From the NCBI RefSeq assembly GCF_027571385.1, contig NZ_CP085636.1, forward strand, positions 3,600,001 to 3,664,000: a stretch of 64,000 nt of DNA. The letters run 5' to 3'. The DNA comes from Shewanella sp. MTB7. GTDB lineage: Bacteria > Pseudomonadota > Gammaproteobacteria > Enterobacterales > Shewanellaceae. Below are positions 50,601 to 58,469 of the stretch, piece after piece. Each line of letters opens with the position of its first letter. The stretch's first letter is position 1. The notes beneath the pieces are model-generated. The model saw only the letters and a list, made by a program, of their open reading frames with translations, did not search any database and was not told the DNA's origin. The position numbers were made by a program, and so were the translations under genes.

Positions 50601-52358
50601 AGCAAAATCAACGGTTTCAGCATTGGCCTGAGTATTCAAAGTCTGCCAGCCATCTGCGCCACTGAGTTGCAGCTGAAAATGCAGCTTGTTACAAGATTTG
50701 GCCAACAACAGGTCATCCATTGGAAAATCTTTTTGCTTACAAGCAATTTCTAGATGAACATGCCGTTCACCTTCCTCCATATGCAGCAAAGAGGAAACGA
50801 CCGCCAAACCTGGCCCATAGTAGTTTTCCGGGGCTTGATGGTTATCTGCCACTCCAAACGCGGCAACACCGCCATCAAGCTTAACATCAGTATTAGGCAA
50901 CATATTGCGGATATCCCAACGCCCCACTCGAGGCAGTTGCTTACTGCGTCCTTGCATCTCCAAGCGTTGAAACTTTTTGAAAAAACGAAACCAGGAGGTT
51001 TGCACATCTTGATTTGGGTCTAAAATCTGCCGCAGTTGCATCTCATATAATGCTGCAGACGCTTCATGCATACCATAGACAAACAGAAAGTCGGCCACGC
51101 TCATGCCCAGAGAACCGATGTAACGGCCAGCGAGTTTATACTTGTCGGTCTCTTTTTTACTGGCATCACTGAGTTGCTCATACAGAGACTCAAGATCGTC
51201 TGTGGTTGATGGCATTGCTGGTAAGCGATCGCCGGGCAAGGGTTGGCCAAACACATATTCAAACAGAGTGTGTAATCTGCCCTTCTCACCTCGGGCTGAA
51301 GATCGATAAATCTCTACTAATTGTTGCATCTCCTTGCGCTGCCAGCGAAGGTTAAAGGCGGTTTCTATCTTGTCTGTGGCCGTAATCCATTGAGATTCAT
51401 CGGGGTGCGGTCTAGCCGAATCTTCCGCTTGGGCATACACTGCCATCACATCATTAAACTCATCTACAGCCGCAAAACCCAATACCACTTCAATGTAATT
51501 TTTATATTCCAGCTGCTCAGGTGAGCCTTCAACTGCCGGCGGAGTATTACTGCTCCAAGCCTGATATTTTTCCAGAAAATCAGCAATATCAACTCGGCTA
51601 TCAAAATAACGTCCTAAGGGATAGGCAGGCAGTTGATCGCCCTGAAAGTACTGCCCCAACGCCCAACGCATAATCACTTCAAAGCCGTTTTGATACAGTT
51701 GACGCATCTGATTAAGGCTTTGATATTCGCGGCTCACTCGCAAGGTGTTAATCTGGCTTATCTGGGCTCTGTTCAGTTGATAGTTATCATCCAACGCATA
51801 CTGAACTGGTAACCCTTGATTGTCAGAGCCACCAGAAAACAGGGTGCCTTGTGTTAACGTCGTGCCATCGGTACCATCGGCAACGGCGCAAGTCAGATGC
51901 ACCGAGTCCGGCTTACCGGTTGAAGGCGACAACTGCAACACTTGACGATAATAAAAATCCAGATGGCGTTGGGTCAGTTGATTAAACTGGCTGCGTATCA
52001 TCTGACTCATGCGCAAAAAGATATACACCAGCACTCGTTGCGGCTGACTTAACTGCCCAAGACGATCAAGCTGCGCCCTTTGCTCGCTATTACTGCCCAG
52101 TTTATCGACTGCAAAAGACTCTGGCGCATCCAGATAGGCGAGCATGTCAGCAGAGTCTGACTCAAACAAGCCACTCCAATCTCCCTCAACCTCGTTGTCC
52201 TGATTGAAAAAGCGAATATGGGAGGCCAACTTTTGCATCAAAGCCAACTGTTGCTCAACCGAGCGCTCCTCCACTGATACGTATTCAGCACTGAGTTCAG
52301 CAGCCAAACGTTCATACTCTTGGGTACCATTGCGAGCAATGGCGAGGGATGATTTCAT
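47607..52358 (-). CDS. large baseplate protein, Afp11/gp6-like (baseplate J superfamily)
   Basis: 1583 residues, much longer than phage gpJ and in the range of eCIS Afp11-type proteins. The C-terminal third has the baseplate-J layout: RHRNRAVNFWDYERLTLSRFPQLRQVKC, then beta strands (PEVNIKVKNPVFQQLKFRVAVRFNPGF) and a C-terminal HFAPEDYMGVGYMVIG. The N-terminal half is helical (LGQLSQPQRVLVYIFLRMSQMI) and would contact sheath or wedge. It is downstream of the tip gene and upstream of the fibres. I assign it from size, position and these segments. Confidence 0.78.
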   Translation of the reverse strand: MKSSLAIARNGTQEYERLAAELSAEYVSVEERSVEQQLALMQKLASHIRFFNQDNEVEGDWSGLFESDSADMLAYLDAPESFAVDKLGSNSEQRAQLDRLGQLSQPQRVLVYIFLRMSQMIRSQFNQLTQRHLDFYYRQVLQLSPSTGKPDSVHLTCAVADGTDGTTLTQGTLFSGGSDNQGLPVQYALDDNYQLNRAQISQINTLRVSREYQSLNQMRQLYQNGFEVIMRWALGQYFQGDQLPAYPLGRYFDSRVDIADFLEKYQAWSSNTPPAVEGSPEQLEYKNYIEVVLGFAAVDEFNDVMAVYAQAEDSARPHPDESQWITATDKIETAFNLRWQRKEMQQLVEIYRSSARGEKGRLHTLFEYVFGQPLPGDRLPAMPSTTDDLESLYEQLSDASKKETDKYKLAGRYIGSLGMSVADFLFVYGMHEASAALYEMQLRQILDPNQDVQTSWFRFFKKFQRLEMQGRSKQLPRVGRWDIRNMLPNTDVKLDGGVAAFGVADNHQAPENYYGPGLAVVSSLLHMEEGERHVHLEIACKQKDFPMDDLLLAKSCNKLHFQLQLSGADGWQTLNTQANAETVDFAVANIGNDLIAAYNADQLSLVVALSDVHDVRFGEYLIFTDGSIWQVVGFGNDTLAGVQQLRLKYLSQVEGLSNERTLRLPQLDFVQEATSLTTLTYAASKQQVSLQTEDEGFGSAPEVIEQGDYLVLNSGLVLLVTQLTEEGRKAKVTSLGYMPAVVMTGLNGNSSGQNHYRFTSLAFKESDVLGKLDHQRLLGEAVDGGVTFNSRDIDRLIRFPNGLSFKIRHLVDAADDKDETDPDKPYHQALLDALPTETGSGIDLRVKKFNTFPGFIFDIKLDSTQASVTPAAKSEAIPGFAPTEAVLRVQLASVIDSSSANGAIDMAYEYLKDIRLHNVTLNVEVKGLTNLQLANDDSTLAVGQPFEPFGSQPYIGSALYFSHYELARKQLDNISLNMQWVDLPESLNNHYQAYRSAYPAQVPSLTNSAFQVGMEMFNQRAWIDQNKDKLLFNTDAEDTSHIRIEQGFKHSAYDFLPDYSRTPPASPLESERYFKLSLQSPDFQHKLYPHVLRKLGLETAQSEGAELPLINEPYTPKVKLFTVDYQASEIIAPSLNEQDEHAFLAHLHPFGGVNLNKVLDPNRPQDGVRLVPRFDEEGYLYLGLKDARPNDEISILVQVQTGSGEPNLDTPRLHWYYRNQTGLASLPAENLLHDTTKSMSFSGLIRVRLPADATLDGPLLPGEHHWLAVQVKNNADAAAKILAIKTQTVAARRTSPISAGSSAILPAGTVSSLAQSNSAISSVSQVYDSFGGLASANDKEYNRDASERLRHRNRAVNFWDYERLTLSRFPQLRQVKCLTSGEVPKAPLNQISMMVIPELSQQQLDAVLEPAASVDLLEQIRQSLSEVAPPEVNIKVKNPVFQQLKFRVAVRFNPGFGPGIFSAEVVKQIKRLLTPWADAEATPLQFGNRLHFSEVINHLERQPYVDYVAALKCFKRVTLFPGSEEERQVFQEVEGKSIQVQRPDALLVSDTSHRVDIIASEHFAPEDYMGVGYMVIGLDNIVQ

Positions 52359-52408
52359 AGTGACGTGATCCGAAGGTTAATTAGGATAAATAGAAAATTA
52401 GCGGGTGT

Positions 52409-52843
52409 TCAAGCCATCTGGATATGCATAAAACTGGGTTTTAAAAAGAAACTGGCATTAGGGTTAGGTACTTCTTTTACCGGATGCGGACTGCCACTGG
52501 CGGGATCTACTGCCGGCAGATCAACCGTGAATTTGGCACCAAAGGTTTGTCCCTTAAGCACAAACTTTTTCTTGTCATTACCAACCGCATTACTGGCATA
52601 GGTGAGTGTGCCAGTGTCTAGGGTAATAGTGCCAAAGCCAGTCAAAAATTGATTACTGTTATACACCACACCGATTTTTTTGAGCTTATCAACATCATCT
52701 TTGATGCAGACCTGCTGTCCATCAACCAACATAGGACCAGTGCCCTTAAGGGACAGAATCACTGGTTTAGTTAATTGTAATCCAGGAAAGTCCGTGGGTT
52801 TGATATGGATCTCATCACTGGTTTGAATAAGGGTATCTAGCAT
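52409..52843 (-). CDS. small beta-rich protein at the PAAR position
   Basis: 144 residues, nearly all predicted strands (LQLTKPVILSLKGTGPMLVDGQQVCIKDDV; GFGTITLDTGTLTYA). In Afp/PVC the gene between the gp25 wedge and the first large baseplate gene encodes the PAAR tip (Afp10). This protein lies exactly there, but I do not see the His/Cys metal-binding pattern of PAAR. It may be an alternative spike cap or a baseplate accessory. Confidence concerns the gene, not the role. Confidence 0.6.
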   Translation of the reverse strand: MLDTLIQTSDEIHIKPTDFPGLQLTKPVILSLKGTGPMLVDGQQVCIKDDVDKLKKIGVVYNSNQFLTGFGTITLDTGTLTYASNAVGNDKKKFVLKGQTFGAKFTVDLPAVDPASGSPHPVKEVPNPNASFFLKPSFMHIQMA

Positions 52844-52983
52844 ATAAAGTCTGCCCCAGATAAATAATGGGTCGATATCAATGATTGAGAATCATGATGT
52901 GAGCTTACAGGGGATAATGTAGAACGCTTTCAAATAGCTGATTTAGCCTTCAGCAATACCGAAGCAATACCGAAGTAAAAGGC

Positions 52984-53382
52984 TTAAAACTCTACCGGTA
53001 AGCTGGAATGAATATTTAATGGGATCTGAGTCACCGCCCCTTCTCCCTCTTTGTTACTGTATTCCACCTGCACTATCAGTTTGCCATCCACCTGTGGATC
53101 CGGTGCCACCTGAATATCATGGATCCCAATGCGAGGCTCATAACTAGAAATGGAACTGTCTATGGTTTGCTCCGCCTCTTCGAGTAGCTCATAGGAGAGA
53201 CTGTCGAAAGCCAAACTACTCAAGTCACAACCATAACCCGCTTGTTGATTACGCTCCCCCGGTTGAGTGGCCAGCATGATCTTCATGCATTTGGCTAAAT
53301 TTCCCAAGCCTGAATGCATGCGGCTAACCCGTGTATCACGTTCAAACACTGGTGGAAACGACCAGCCAATATCCTGGCTCAT
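52984..53382 (-). CDS. baseplate wedge protein, gp25-like
   Basis: 132 residues of the gp25/TssE/Afp9 family. The N-terminal IGWSFPPVFERD, the central QPGERNQQAGYGCDL (a form of the LxTxpGerv..p.fG core) and the C-terminal strands GKLIVQVEYSN are all visible. It joins sheath and baseplate. It lies downstream of the spike genes, as in other eCIS loci. The 140-base gap to the next gene holds nothing evident. Confidence 0.85.
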   Translation of the reverse strand: MSQDIGWSFPPVFERDTRVSRMHSGLGNLAKCMKIMLATQPGERNQQAGYGCDLSSLAFDSLSYELLEEAEQTIDSSISSYEPRIGIHDIQVAPDPQVDGKLIVQVEYSNKEGEGAVTQIPLNIHSSLPVEF

Positions 53383-53409
53383 AATAGACTCCTATATTGT
53401 TCAAATAAC

Positions 53410-53631
53410 TTATTCTGGCTCAGAAGGTTTAGGCGCTTTATTGTGTTTATCAACACTCAGCTCATCGGTAAATATCTGTATTTTTTTAGCTGACAGGGTT
53501 AATGTATCTGTGTTGCCATCATAAGTTAAGTATATTTTACGATTACCATATTCATCACCCAATTGAAGAAAAAAAGAATCTTTAATGCCATCCTTACTTG
53601 TATCTTCATTAAAATTCGCATAATTTGACAT
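53410..53631 (-). CDS. small beta-rich protein beside the spike gene
   Basis: 73 residues: a polar start, then DEYGNRKIYLTYDGNTDTLTL and AKKIQIFTDEL in alternating strands, and a short polar tail KHNKAPKPSEPE. The strands look like the repeats of VgrG/gp5 needle domains. It lies 68 bases after the VgrG-like gene, so it may be a detached needle piece or a spike-associated small protein. No family recognised. Confidence 0.5.
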   Translation of the reverse strand: MSNYANFNEDTSKDGIKDSFFLQLGDEYGNRKIYLTYDGNTDTLTLSAKKIQIFTDELSVDKHNKAPKPSEPE

Positions 53632-53699
53632 AATTTCACCAGCGTTCCATGGAGAAAGTATTAAACAATCCCATACATAGTTTTAACACCTATACTATT

Positions 53700-55412
53700 T
53701 TAAAAAAATAATTTAATATCATTAACTTTAATAACATTTAACTCAGCACTTTCATCACCTTCACCATCACCAAGGTTTCCTTCTTTCTTATTCTCTTCAT
53801 CTTTTAATTCTCTCTCTCTTGCTTTCTTTTCTTCAGCTCTCTTTTTTGATTCATCTAATTGTGCTCCTACATCTTGTTCTGTCAATGCAAGTCTTCCAAT
53901 AACAACAGCACTGTCAGGGCTGCTATTCACAAACATCAATACGACTAAATCATCATTATTAAAGACTGTTATTTCACTACCATGAGTAAAAATTGATTGA
54001 TTACTCTGCTTAGGTATTAAACTTAAAATCCTAGCCTTAATAGCCTGTTCAGAATCTGGCTCAATTGAGACTAGCACTGAGGACTCTATCACACCATCTT
54101 TCTTGTTTGACTCTTTAACAGTTGCTAACTGAATCCCATTCACCCCAGGCATCATCGCAAAAGCTTCGGGATATTGTACGTCTGGATAGCGTTGATTATG
54201 GAACAGATGATCCACTCCCCAGCCGATTTCGGTATACCAACCATTAAGATTAATCTCATGCTCTATACGGGTAATACGAGAAAAATGACTTAACTCATCT
54301 TCCTTCTTTTTACCTATATCAATCCCGACTTGTTTGTAATCTTTAAACGCTTCACCAATAAATAACTTCCGTCCTAAATAGAGTACTATTCCTTTATTGT
54401 TTTTTTCTTCATTTTTAGCCTTATCAAGCTCATCATACCTATCCCCGGTATCGACCATGCCATGGTTTATATACTTAATATTACCTTGATTAAAACCATA
54501 CTTAGATTTAAACAACTTGGCCTTCACCAACTGTTTGTCCTTTATATACTGCTGTGACCGCAATGACATTGGTAAATAATCAGACTCTTGATTCTGCATT
54601 TCAAACTTGGCATCGCTTAGTGCCTTAGGAAGAAATCTTGTTAAGTTATTATAATTAGGTTCCTTACGCTTAATATCTTTATATGTTACTTCATCCCCAA
54701 AATGTATATCTCCATACAAACCCGCACGATTTTCATCTGAATAAACCTCTATCATGCTACTATTATTGTTTACACCTAAAACTGCAATTTTACTGCTCGA
54801 TAATTTTTTATCAAACTTAATGTCAGATACGTCAATTTCTGTTCCAATGTTAAAATAATATGCGACAGACTTATCATTAACATTAGCGTTCAACTCTTTT
54901 GATAATTGGTTACTAATAGTCGGCTTACCCTCATCCTCACCAAAAAACTTAATAACAGAACTAGCTTTTTCATTAACGATAACCCAACGACTGTGAAGGT
55001 CTGCCATTGATATAAGAAAGTCCCAGTCACTGCAGTTATATTGATAGAGACTTTTAAGTTTTTCACCTTTTTCGTTATTGCTGTGAACCTCCGTTCTTAT
55101 CTTGTTAACCAAGGCATTGGCAGGACCATATTTCAGTGTCACTATAACTAGTTTTAACGACTCATCCATCTTAAGTTTAATGCCAGTTACAGAGCCATTA
55201 AATGTAAGTTTAGATTTCCCCTGTTTAGCCTCAATGCTTATTGCAGTTCCCAAGCTTACAAACTCATTTTTGAATTGTGATTTGCTATCGATAAAAGTAA
55301 TTTCAGCAGATGGTATTTTATTTATTTCTCGATGAATTTTTACTCTCTCCACCGGGATATTTGTATTTTTTTCGCGACCATCTATTTTTATTTTTAACGT
55401 TAATTTAGCCAC
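53700..55412 (-). CDS. VgrG/gpD-like spike protein (Afp8-like)
   Basis: About 570 residues. The N-terminal half is the gpD/late-control fold (AKLTLKIKIDGRE, VERVKIHREINKIPSAEITFID) and the middle contains YQYNCSDWDFLISMADLHSRW, the hallmark of VgrG/gp27. The C-terminal part holds an OB-like segment (VSIEPDSEQAIKARILSLIPKQS..IFTHGSEITVFNNDDLVVLMF). A highly charged coiled tail (EEKKARERELKDEENK) follows, where other spikes have a needle. It is Lys/Asn-rich and A/T-rich compared with the baseplate genes. I take a GTG start overlapping the upstream gene by eight bases; the frame extends ten codons further. Confidence 0.85.
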   Translation of the reverse strand: MAKLTLKIKIDGREKNTNIPVERVKIHREINKIPSAEITFIDSKSQFKNEFVSLGTAISIEAKQGKSKLTFNGSVTGIKLKMDESLKLVIVTLKYGPANALVNKIRTEVHSNNEKGEKLKSLYQYNCSDWDFLISMADLHSRWVIVNEKASSVIKFFGEDEGKPTISNQLSKELNANVNDKSVAYYFNIGTEIDVSDIKFDKKLSSSKIAVLGVNNNSSMIEVYSDENRAGLYGDIHFGDEVTYKDIKRKEPNYNNLTRFLPKALSDAKFEMQNQESDYLPMSLRSQQYIKDKQLVKAKLFKSKYGFNQGNIKYINHGMVDTGDRYDELDKAKNEEKNNKGIVLYLGRKLFIGEAFKDYKQVGIDIGKKKEDELSHFSRITRIEHEINLNGWYTEIGWGVDHLFHNQRYPDVQYPEAFAMMPGVNGIQLATVKESNKKDGVIESSVLVSIEPDSEQAIKARILSLIPKQSNQSIFTHGSEITVFNNDDLVVLMFVNSSPDSAVVIGRLALTEQDVGAQLDESKKRAEEKKARERELKDEENKKEGNLGDGEGDESAELNVIKVNDIKLFF

Positions 55413-56157
55413 CTTCTGAAACCTCATCGGTTGAATCTTCACGGAAAATACAATCTAGCTCAGCACGCAATGGAGTCCCATTAGAATGGAATTGAGTATA
55501 GTTTACGTCGACACTTTCCAAATACACCGGATATACATTTTGTCTTCTTGACGTATTATCAGGGCGAATAAACAACTGTCCCCAAATAATACCTAGAAAT
55601 AAATGCGATTTTTCTTCCCCATCTTTTATAATCTCTTGTGTTGTCAGGTTTAAGAAACGTTCTACTCCTTCAGCAACTGTTCCATTAGCTCTATCTTTAA
55701 ATAATTTATCAACCTCATCTTTAGTTACGTCTTCTGATAAAACTTTTCCATCATGAAAGTAAGTTTCTGTAACTTCTCCAATATTATTTATCACTGATAC
55801 AATGTTATCTTTACTAGTTTTTAGACGACCATCCGTGAAATAAGCATTTCTAACTTTATAAGTATTCCTGCTGGAAAAATGAAAAGTACTTGAGTCGGTA
55901 AGTATCAATTTAAATTTTATTCTTTCAGGTTGCGACGCACCTATTGTCAAACTGGCGCCAGCACTATTTAATCCGGTTTCACCTACAAGCTCATTACGAT
56001 ATTCAACAACTAAATTAGCGGGGTTAATCTGAGAACGAAATCCTAGGCCTCTAATACGCTGAGTTCGTTTTGCATCTTTGTAAGCTCTGATCTCCAGCTG
56101 GCGGGATAATACACTTGAAATAACTCCTATACCTGTCGAAGCTAACGCTAATGGCAT
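55405..56157 (-). CDS. CIS tube/spike adaptor protein (Afp7-like)
   Basis: 250 residues of the contractile-injection tube-initiator family: RGLGFRSQINPANLVVEYRNEL at about 35-56, then PERIKFKLILTDSS and the C-terminal YPVYLESVDVNYTQFHSNGTPLRAELDC. This matches the tube-like domain that joins inner tube to spike. A LysM domain, common at the C-terminus of Afp7 relatives, is absent, and a KDEVDKLFKDRANGT insert sits in the middle. GGGAGAG precedes the ATG by seven bases. Confidence 0.82.
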   Translation of the reverse strand: MPLALASTGIGVISSVLSRQLEIRAYKDAKRTQRIRGLGFRSQINPANLVVEYRNELVGETGLNSAGASLTIGASQPERIKFKLILTDSSTFHFSSRNTYKVRNAYFTDGRLKTSKDNIVSVINNIGEVTETYFHDGKVLSEDVTKDEVDKLFKDRANGTVAEGVERFLNLTTQEIIKDGEEKSHLFLGIIWGQLFIRPDNTSRRQNVYPVYLESVDVNYTQFHSNGTPLRAELDCIFREDSTDEVSEGG

Positions 56158-56160
56158 TAT

Positions 56161-56307
56161 TTATCTCTCCCTTTGTTGATGTATCAACTGTTGAATTTGA
56201 TAATGGTTCAAGCCATTTATTTTCAGTTTTTCAGTATGAACAACTGATTTTTTTTTTACATTCTTATTCACCACTGCTTTTAATACCAACTCTCTTATTT
56301 CAAGCAT
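56161..56307 (-). CDS. DUF5908-like small eCIS protein (Afp6-like)
   Basis: A 48-residue protein starting MLEIRELVLKAVV, with a Lys-rich middle and an end in QIQQLIHQQRER. This is the plan of DUF5908 proteins: an EIRELVI strand at the start and a basic helix at the end. They are encoded between tube and adaptor genes in eCIS loci. GGAG lies five bases before the ATG. The next gene starts four bases after its stop. Its exact role in assembly is not known. Confidence 0.78.
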   Translation of the reverse strand: MLEIRELVLKAVVNKNVKKKSVVHTEKLKINGLNHYQIQQLIHQQRER

Positions 56308-56324
56308 TATGACTCCAAACTATT

Positions 56325-57014
56325 CTAAATACGTAAAGGGTGCATTCGACTGTACGCAAACTCCATCTTCTCCATGGAGATATTATTGTCATCTGACCAC
56401 AGATCTGAATTAGACCAGTCCACCGGATAAGCATCGCGGAATAACCAAGCTGCGAGGGGGTACTTTTTAGGATGCTGTAGAGTAACTAACACCTCTCCAG
56501 GTATCATCTGGAATAGGCTCATTGCCAAATTAAATTCAAGAGTTAATGGAGATCCAAAAAAAAGGCCCCTCTCTAATACCAGGTTGCCATGAACAACCCG
56601 GCTTGGTAGTTGCAACATCTCAGTATTAACACCACCAGCACGGATATCATCTGTTTCTATTTTGCTTTCCAAACCTGAGACTCTATGGAATCTAAAGTCG
56701 AGAGGATTGACACCAAGCAAACCACCACCTGCGGCGGCAAATCCTTTCCCAGCACTGTCCTGTGCAATACCTACAGATACAGCAGATCCTATGGTGCTCC
56801 CCACGGTAGTTGCCGTACTTAATCCCGCAACTATACCTAATAAAATTTGGTAATAACTACCGAGTTCACTGGTGCTTGCCAGAGCGTACATTTTTGTAAT
56901 TTTCACTGGGTTGATATATCCAGGAAAAATTGTAACCTCAAAATAACAACCAGTTGGAGGTGCTTCATTTATTGATATTTGACTATCACCAAAAGCATGA
57001 CCTAAATACGGCAT
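56325..57014 (-). CDS. tail tube-like protein (T4 gp19 family), Afp5-type
   Basis: 229 residues. GCYFEVTIFPGYI, VSGLESKIETDDIRAGGVNTEMLQLPSRVVHGNLVLERGL and the C-terminal WSNSDLWSDDNNISMEKMEFAYSRM follow the tube-protein pattern of two sheets with a conserved S..ED.ir.GG..n......v.y..l.l.rg motif. A Gly/Ala-rich hydrophobic insert (about 55-95) is unusual for a tube subunit and might contact lipid or be a loop. It is probably a specialised tube ring near the baseplate. AGGAG precedes the ATG. Confidence 0.78.
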   Translation of the reverse strand: MPYLGHAFGDSQISINEAPPTGCYFEVTIFPGYINPVKITKMYALASTSELGSYYQILLGIVAGLSTATTVGSTIGSAVSVGIAQDSAGKGFAAAGGGLLGVNPLDFRFHRVSGLESKIETDDIRAGGVNTEMLQLPSRVVHGNLVLERGLFFGSPLTLEFNLAMSLFQMIPGEVLVTLQHPKKYPLAAWLFRDAYPVDWSNSDLWSDDNNISMEKMEFAYSRMHPLRI

Positions 57015-57023
57015 ATGAACTCC

Positions 57024-57689
57024 TTATATTTCCCCTGGAATATCAACATTAAACTGAGCTATTCTATGAGTAGTTATTCCATCAGCCACAAATGTCAACT
57101 CAGCTTTGTTTTTCCCTCGGTAAGGATTTCTTTTTATATTTGCCAATATTGGAATTGCACCTTTTAACTCAATAAAATTCACAAATCTGGAAGCTTGTTT
57201 ATATTTTCCTTTTTTATTATCCATACCATCTTCTTCATCAAGTAAGGCATAGACAGTCAAATCAAACTTATCGACAGTGGTTCCACCATTTATCGTCTCC
57301 GCCCATTGGAATATACTGGTTTCCTCTGGAGAAACAGTCTTATTTGTACCATCCTCATGAGTTAATGGACTAGGATCTTTATAGCTTTTTACAATTGTTA
57401 TATCACCAATACTCTTATTCTTCACCGAAAACCTTCTACGTCCAATAAAAGGCTTATGTTCAGTGTCATCTTTTCCTCCGCCCATCTCCAATGTTTTACT
57501 GAATATCATTTTAACCGGATTGGTTGCACCTTTTACATAAGCCAGATTACCGGTTCCCTCAGTATAAAGACCGACACCAAGATCGGCCTGCATACTGACG
57601 ATATTATCAAACCGAAAACTTAATCCGTCGTCATTTCCATACACCAACAAATAGTTGTTGCGCAAAAAAGTTTGCTGTTGAAAAGCCAT
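57024..57689 (-). CDS. tail tube-like protein, larger variant
   Basis: 221 residues. NYLLVYGNDDGLSFRFDNIVSMQADLG at the N-terminus and VNFIELKGAIPILANIKRNPYRGKNKAELTF at the C-terminus fit a tube-domain protein. The middle carries an insert (MGGGKDDTEHKPFIGRRRFSV to FQWAETINGGTTVDKFDL). It lies between the main tube gene and the Afp5-type gene, 9 bases before the latter. It may form a ring joining tube and baseplate. ATG chosen over an in-frame TTG two codons earlier. Confidence 0.65.
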   Translation of the reverse strand: MAFQQQTFLRNNYLLVYGNDDGLSFRFDNIVSMQADLGVGLYTEGTGNLAYVKGATNPVKMIFSKTLEMGGGKDDTEHKPFIGRRRFSVKNKSIGDITIVKSYKDPSPLTHEDGTNKTVSPEETSIFQWAETINGGTTVDKFDLTVYALLDEEDGMDNKKGKYKQASRFVNFIELKGAIPILANIKRNPYRGKNKAELTFVADGITTHRIAQFNVDIPGEI

Positions 57690-57743
57690 ATTCAATCTCT
57701 ACGTCAATGGAAAAATATGCCGGGTTTCCCCGGCGTTAATGGC

Positions 57744-58184
57744 CTAAGGGAATTCCACTTCCAGATCTTCGGCGATCAGTTCAATCTTCTCTACCGCGAT
57801 ACTGTTCTCTTCGATATTCCACTCAGGGGCATGCAGTGCTACTGGGAAAGCACGTTTTATCTTCCATATCACTGCAGGTTCATCGGTTTTCTGAGCATTA
57901 TTGTACAAGGTGATAAGCAGTTCTTTTTTATCCAGATTGCCTTCACGGATCTGCTTGAACCAGGCATATAAACCTTTAAGTCCCTTACCTACGCCACGCT
58001 CTAGGGTCAAGGTCACAGGTTCGATATCACCGGCGATATTTTCAATGGCACCATATTGGTTTACGCTGCGAGCAGTATTGAGACGCAGGTTAAGGCCATA
58101 CACTTTTTTGCACACAATGGGAGAATCTTCGCCTTCCAGCGGCTCGACAAATTCCACACTGTAATTAGAGGCAAGTAATGCCAT
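57744..58184 (-). CDS. inner tube protein (Afp1/gp19-like)
   Basis: 146 residues starting MALLASNYSVEFVEP. It has the tube features GLNLRLNTARSVNQYGAIENIAGDIEPVTLTLERGVGKGLKGLYAWFKQI and VEKIELIAEDLEVEF. It follows the sheath gene, as expected for the major inner tube subunit. GGAG precedes the ATG by seven bases; the frame is open twelve codons further. The 285-base spacer to the sheath contains a 14-base tandem repeat and no gene. Confidence 0.88.
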   Translation of the reverse strand: MALLASNYSVEFVEPLEGEDSPIVCKKVYGLNLRLNTARSVNQYGAIENIAGDIEPVTLTLERGVGKGLKGLYAWFKQIREGNLDKKELLITLYNNAQKTDEPAVIWKIKRAFPVALHAPEWNIEENSIAVEKIELIAEDLEVEFP

Positions 58185-58272
58185 AGTTTCACTCCAATCA
58201 AATAAAAGGCCTTTTACCACCCGATATCCATCAGTGCTGTTGCCTAACGGTTAAGTTTTCACTCTATATCTT

Positions 58273-58300
58273 TATCTAGAATGCTCTATCTAGAACACTC
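58273..58300. repeat. 14-base tandem repeat in the sheath-tube spacer
   Basis: TATCTAGAATGCTC is followed at once by TATCTAGAACACTC. It lies about 90 bases upstream of the tube start. It could be an mRNA element or regulator site that adjusts tube expression, or chance. The rest of the spacer shows no clear hairpin. Confidence 0.35.
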
Positions 58301-58469
58301 TCAAAGAGATGATATTAGGAGCAGAGATGCTTACACATTAACCGGGAACATGGCGCTAAATAGATATCTTGAACAAGCTGACAATCAAGATGGTAAAAGG
58401 CAAAACGGGGCTTCCGTAAACACGGGACAATATCAATATAGGCTAGGCCCTGAATTGACTCTTCTAGGT

